NCBI GenBank assembly: GCA_030141605.1
Contig: JAQGDQ010001741.1
Coordinates: 1 to 20,000, forward strand
Reading direction: 5' to 3'
From: Tubiluchus corallicola
Lineage: Eukaryota; Priapulida; Priapulimorpha; Priapulimorphida; Tubiluchidae
DNA length: 20,000 nucleotides
Part shown: positions 15,875 to 20,000 of the stretch, piece after piece
How positions within the stretch are numbered: position 1 is the first letter of the stretch
Layout of the letters: every line of letters begins with the position of its first letter
Position numbers and translations under genes: made by a program
Notes under the pieces: model-generated
Database searches by the model: none
What the model was told of the DNA's origin: nothing
What the model saw: the letters and a program-made list of their open reading frames with translations, nothing else

Positions 15875-16368
15875 GTATGTATATGTAAGTATGCATGTAT
15901 ATGTAAGTATACGTGTAGGTTATGTATGTATATGTAAGTATACGTGTAGGTTATGTATGTATATGTAAGTATGCGTGTAGGTTATGTATGTATATGTAAG
16001 TATGCGTGTAGGTTATGTATGTATATGTAAGTATACGTGTAGGTTATGTATGTATATGTAAGTATACGTGTAGGTTATGTATGTATATGTAAGTATGCGT
16101 GTAGGTTATGTATGTATATGTAAGTATGCGTGTAGGTTCTGTATGTATATGTAAGTATGCGTGTAGGTTCTGTATGTATATGTAAGTATGCGTGTAGGTT
16201 ATGTATGTATATGTAAGTATGCGTGTAGGCTATGTATGTATATGTAAGTATGCGTGTAGGTTCTGTATGTATATGTAAGTATGCGTGTAGGCTATGTATG
16301 TATATGTAAGTATGCGTGTAGGTTATGTATGTATATGTAAGTATGCGTGTAGGTTATGTATGTATATA
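15875..16368. repeat. 31-bp minisatellite, about 16 copies
   Basis: The unit tatgtatatgtaagtat(a/g)cg followed by tgtaggtta recurs exactly every 31 bases; the cgtgtagg core steps from 15912 to 16346 in 14 equal intervals. Variants (acg or gcg; gttat, gttct or gctat) are interspersed, which allows copies to be told apart. It ends at tatatagac. Confidence 0.96.
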
Positions 16369-16459
16369 GACATTTTTGCATTTTTACTAAATTAAATTTA
16401 TTAAATTAACGTAATTATGACTTTGATTAATCACCACTAGCATAATGTTAATGTTACTA

Positions 16460-16584
16460 ACATCTAATTAGAGGTGCCTGACTGGATGACCGTATGCTCT
16501 TTTGTCACCTCTGATCATATTTATCTGTATCATATGCACTAACATCTTAACTACTGTATTAAGTTTATGAAGCTAAATAAATTT
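16460..16584 (+). mobile_element. CR1-like LINE 3' end (tentative)
   Basis: gactggatgacc (16480-16491) resembles the conserved CR1-type 3' motif also found at 18654. It is followed by AT-rich sequence, then aagctaaataaatttactatt, which merges into the ATT/ACT microsatellite. Short-period 3' tails are typical of CR1/L2 LINEs. No coding part remains. Confidence 0.42.
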
Positions 16585-16755
16585 ACTATTACTATTATTA
16601 TTACTATTACAACTATTACTATTACTATGTCTACTACTATTAGCATTACTATTACTATTGCCGTTGCTATTACTATTACCATTACTATTACTACTGCTAT
16701 TATTATTACTATTACTTATGATTATTCGTCTCATTATGCTTATTATTATAATTTG
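16585..16755. repeat. (ATT ACT)n microsatellite
   Basis: About 170 bases of attact/attatt with occasional gcc, gct and acc. It is the reverse-complement type of the 9006-9824 array. Confidence 0.93.
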
Positions 16756-16827
16756 TAAAACTGGCGTAGAAATAAAACGGGTTAACGGCACACCAGTCCT
16801 GTCTATTGACTAACATAAAGTAAGTTA

Positions 16828-17290
16828 CCGTATATACTCGCATATAAGCCTACATCGCATATAAGCCGACCCCCTAAAACTGCTTTAAAATGGCCAGTTT
16901 TTGCAAAAACCCGTATATAAGCCGACCATCAACTTGTCTAATTTTACTCCATATCCAATCAACAAAATTGATCCCTTTTTGTCACATATATTTATACATT
17001 TCTAATATTTTTTATCTAATGAATACAAAAGCAGACATTTATTGAAATGTGAATTTTTTCTAAAAAAAAAAAAGTGGGTGGACGGCGATCCCCCGCGATC
17101 CCCCTCCAATACACCACTGGTGACACACAACCAAATAAAGAGTCAGATAGCGATGAAAATGTGTGGCTGGAAAATTGGCATTAGTGTCTGTCCTTGTGTT
17201 CATTTTGTTTCATGCGCATATAAGCCGACCCCCTGATTTCAGTATTGTATTTTATAGTTCTAAATTCGGCTTATATGCGAGTATATACGG
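16828..17290. mobile_element. TA-flanked MITE with perfect terminal inverted repeats, 463 bp
   Basis: The left end CCGTATATACTCGCATATAA and the right end are perfect reverse complements over at least 23 bases, and TA lies on both sides (16826-16827 and 17291-17292), as in Tc1/mariner-type insertions. The motif cgcatataagccgacccc(ct) occurs near both ends in the same orientation (16856 and 17215), with a third partial copy at 16912 (tatataagccgacc). No transposase is present; the short ORF at 17042-17236 is incidental. Perfect ends suggest a young copy. Confidence 0.88.
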
Positions 17291-17494
17291 TAGTAACTTA
17301 TATAATGTAACTCAGTAAATAGTAATGTGATATATGAGAACAGTTAATATATAATCAAGGTTTCCACACAATACAACATAGTGCAACTATTTTACGGAAC
17401 TCACTAAGCCCAGGTATAAAATTCTCTACATCCATTAAAACACTAACATTAAAATACAAAAACGAATTAATTCGGTTACTTACTAGCACTACGA

Positions 17495-18150
17495 CACTTT
17501 TACAGGTGGCATTTTTATTTGTAGCACTTTTACCGTGCCATTTTGTCCTGCACCATGTTTACTTGTAGCACATTTGCCATGCCATTTTTACTTGTAGCAC
17601 TTTTACTGTGCCATTTTTACTTGAGCACATTTGCTGTGCCATTTTTACTTGTAGCACTTTTACCATGCCATTCTTTCCTGCACCATTTTTACTTGTAGCA
17701 CTTTTGCCGTGCCATTTTTACTTGTAGCACATTTGCTGTGCCATTTTTACTTGTAGCACTTTTACCTGCCATTCTTTCCTGCACCATTTTTACTTGTAGG
17801 CTTTTACCGTGCCATTCTTTCCTGCACCATTTTTACTTGTAGCACTTTTGCCATGCCATTTTTACTTGTAGCACATTTGCTGTGCCATTTTTACTTGTAG
17901 CACATTTGCTGTGCCATTTTTACTTGTAGCACTTTTACCATGCCATTCTTTCCTGCACCATTTTTACTTGTAGGCTTTTACCGTGCCATTCTTTCCTGCA
18001 CCATTTTTACTTGTAGCACTTTTGCCATGCCATTTTTACTTGTAGCACATTTGCTGTGCCATTTTTACTTGTAGCACATTTGCTGTGCCATTTTTACTTG
18101 TAGCACTTTTACCGTGCCATTTTTTTCTGCGCCATTTGTACTTGTGCCAT
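17495..18150. repeat. 29-bp minisatellite with 174-bp higher-order structure
   Basis: The basic unit is catttttacttgtagcac followed by a variable 11-base part (atttgctgtgc, ttttaccgtgc, ttttgccatgc). A six-unit block (174 bp) beginning gcaccatttttacttgtagg repeats at 17781 and 17955. The variant cattctttcctgcac marks fixed places in the block. No reading frame spans it. Confidence 0.93.
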
Positions 18151-18419
18151 TCATAAACACGGTCAGTTACTTATAATCTTAAATGAAATGTTTCATTAAA
18201 ATTATGGAACCACAAATAAAATGTAACAACAAAAAGGGCTAACATTCGGTACATAATAACAATACATCTATATGAATGCAATAGTCTTACGAGGCATATC
18301 AGCAATGGTGCGCGAGAGGAAATGGTAATCAGGTTATATTACACTTTTTATGCTTTTTTTTCTTTCCATACTATCAGTTTTTAACTTTACTCACTAGCCT
18401 TGGTCAAATTCCCCTGTTA
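18151..18419. other. Nothing recognised
   Basis: AT-rich sequence between the minisatellite and the LINE-like tail. Confidence 0.4.
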
Positions 18420-18760
18420 ATAAGACCCCATTTGAAACTACTACATATAATAATCCTAATTACTGAATAATTGTATTGTTTTGTTTAGATTTAGGTATAT
18501 AACTTTATTATTTTTTGCTTTCAGTTCTTTTAGGATAATTTGTATCATTTATGCTGTTTTATTACTATTTTTTCTTATTTGTTTTTCTTTTTGTTATCTG
18601 CAGCATCACCTTTAATTTTTAATACACTTATCTATTTACAAGAAAGGGCAGGAGACTAGATGACCCTGTGGTCCTTCCCAGCCCTGCTCCATGTTATAAT
18701 TACTTAATATTTAAATAACTTTTTATGTTAAAGTAATTGGAGAAAATAAATGTTCTACGT
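18420..18760 (+). mobile_element. CR1-like LINE 3' untranslated end
   Basis: gactagatgaccctgtggtc followed by cttcccagccctg (18654-18686) is very like the conserved 3'-terminal motif of CR1 LINEs. A T-rich upstream part and a downstream aataaatgttctacg tail fit a 5'-truncated insertion. The left boundary is uncertain. No reverse transcriptase frame is seen. Confidence 0.55.
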
Positions 18761-19769
18761 CTATGTCAAGTTAGCTAACAAAAGGACACCGACAATCAGA
18801 CTGTAACTATTAAAAAGCTTTGCCACGAAGAAAGTTAGTATACTGTAGGTTCAATTCATTATTAAATTTCACCAATACTATGAATATAAAACCGGTACTT
18901 ACGTCATCAATTCAGCGAAATATTTGGTAGAGGACATTCTAATACAACATCAATTTTTTTAAGAAAAATTGAAATAGTCGTAGATATAATCACACTCTAA
19001 ATTATTATCAGTACTCTAAACAAAAAACAGTAACCTTAGCCTACAACTAATATAAATTAACTGCCATTTCAACTTCAATTTAACTGAGCTGCCTTAATTC
19101 CTTGTCATTTGCGTCATCTATTAAAAGCACGATATGGGGTATCTTTAACATTTGGGCGGAGTCTCCTGCATTTTTATATCTATGGTTAGAAACTAATAAG
19201 CGGCGCTGAAATGACCAATCAGGCAGTCGGGAGTCCTAACTTAATTGAGCTGTTGTTACTATTCTTGCTTTTGTGGAGAAAGAGAGGCTACACAGGTCAG
19301 GCTTTCTGGCTATTTAGCTTTGTATTATCATAGCTGTTGGTGCCACTTCTACCAATGACATTGTTGCTGATGTATTGTTTATTATTATAATTATTGTTGT
19401 TATTGTTTACTCTATTATATAGCGTTTATCACCTATACCAAAATGTGCCATTTACGCCTCAGTGCCTGCATCACTTGCTTCAATTTGTCAAATTGCCTAA
19501 TTTTGTATCCAGCTAACTTAACTATTTGACCCTGTGACATTGCACTCTCTTAGCAAACTGTTGCATTGATATAAAAATATATAAAGTAACGCAAAATAAA
19601 TAAAAATTAAATTAAATTAATAAAATTAAATTAAAGTAAAGCAGAAGTAAAAGAGTTCCAATAATTCTATCACTCTGCTTAGTCTTAGGAAAGCAGTATA
19701 GAAATCTATTATTGCTGTGGAATAGGCGTTTTGTGTTTTACTGCATTTCAACAAGGGGTCAGCATCGAA
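18761..19769. other. Mostly featureless, with a minor CCAAT-containing patch
   Basis: No gene recognised. At 19140-19260 there is tgggcggagtc and gaccaatcagg (CCAAT on the plus strand), a slight rise in GC, but no exon. 19590-19640 is an aaattaaatta simple tract. Confidence 0.35.
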
Positions 19770-19840
19770 TGTTCGAATTCGACTCGAATGAGTTTTTTGT
19801 TTCGGACTAGATTCCAACCTAAAACTACAGATTCGAATAA
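19770..19840. repeat. TTCGAAT-rich fragment, perhaps a transposon end
   Basis: atgttcgaattcgactcgaa and, 45 bases later, gattcgaataattc: three TTCGAA-type motifs in 70 bases. Such clusters occur in some DNA-transposon sub-terminal regions. No ends or target duplication could be defined. Confidence 0.3.
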
Positions 19841-20000
19841 TTCAGCACTTCAATCACATATGTTATTTATCATTAAAACGATTGAAACAACTTGCAATTA
19901 GCGTGATTTAGCAGTGATTTCTGTGCACAACTTTAAACAAATTACTAGTCGTTTTATTGCAGAACAAAATCTAGTGATACGCATGATCTTTGTAAGACTA

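Noticed and set aside
15875-16368. CRISPR-like regularly spaced repeat
   Set aside because: Units are contiguous and identical throughout with no unique spacers; the context is an animal genome. The same holds for the 29-, 57- and 70-bp arrays.
17042-17236. 64-residue ORF
   Set aside because: Lies wholly inside the TA-flanked MITE and has no transposase-like features.

Overview
This window looks like repeat-rich nuclear DNA from an animal, most probably an invertebrate. Evidence: split coding exons with GT/AG borders, AT-rich introns, large microsatellites and minisatellites, hAT and Tigger-type elements, a solo LTR and CR1-like LINE tails. I see no operons, no intact tRNA or rRNA gene and no CRISPR array. 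The species cannot be fixed from this sequence.

The one securely recognised gene is the 5' part of HMG-CoA reductase (HMGCR), on the minus strand. Four consecutive coding exons are visible, read right to left: 6544-6389, 5362-5254, 4630-4543 and 3654-3570. Together they encode 146 residues: the N-terminus, TM1, and the start of the sterol-sensing domain through about TM4. Intron phases chain correctly (0, 1, 2, 0). The rest of the gene must lie beyond the left edge, because positions 1-3569 hold only intron and repeats. A splice acceptor at 6558, 13 bases before the ATG, shows that an upstream 5'UTR exon and the promoter lie to the right. I could not place them.

Layout. 1-629 is a (GA)n microsatellite. 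782-1264 is a hAT MITE. 1632-about 3036 is a Tigger/pogo-like remnant whose interior became a 70-bp tandem array. 3570-6557 holds the HMGCR exons, with minisatellites in each intron. 6827-8617 is a dispersed repeat (here 'family R') broken by a LINE-like tail carrying a 57-bp array and by a hAT-like element. 8799-8880 is a duplicated E-box/ETS module. 9006-9824 is an (AATAGT)-type array. 10029-10995 has a possible small membrane-protein ORF, one well-bordered but unidentified plus-strand exon, and a pair of NRF1-like sites. 12060-12300 is a CCAAT and palindrome island. 13125-14163 is nested: family R, a hAT MITE and a 368-bp solo LTR with heat-shock elements. 15875-18150 is minisatellites plus a TA-flanked MITE. 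18420-18760 is a CR1-like 3' end. The remainder is AT-rich with little visible content.

The most interesting pattern is in HMGCR. In two, possibly three, successive introns the tandem duplications include the 3' end of the preceding exon and its 5' splice site, so the introns carry decoy donors. I did not find a convincing new multi-gene system.
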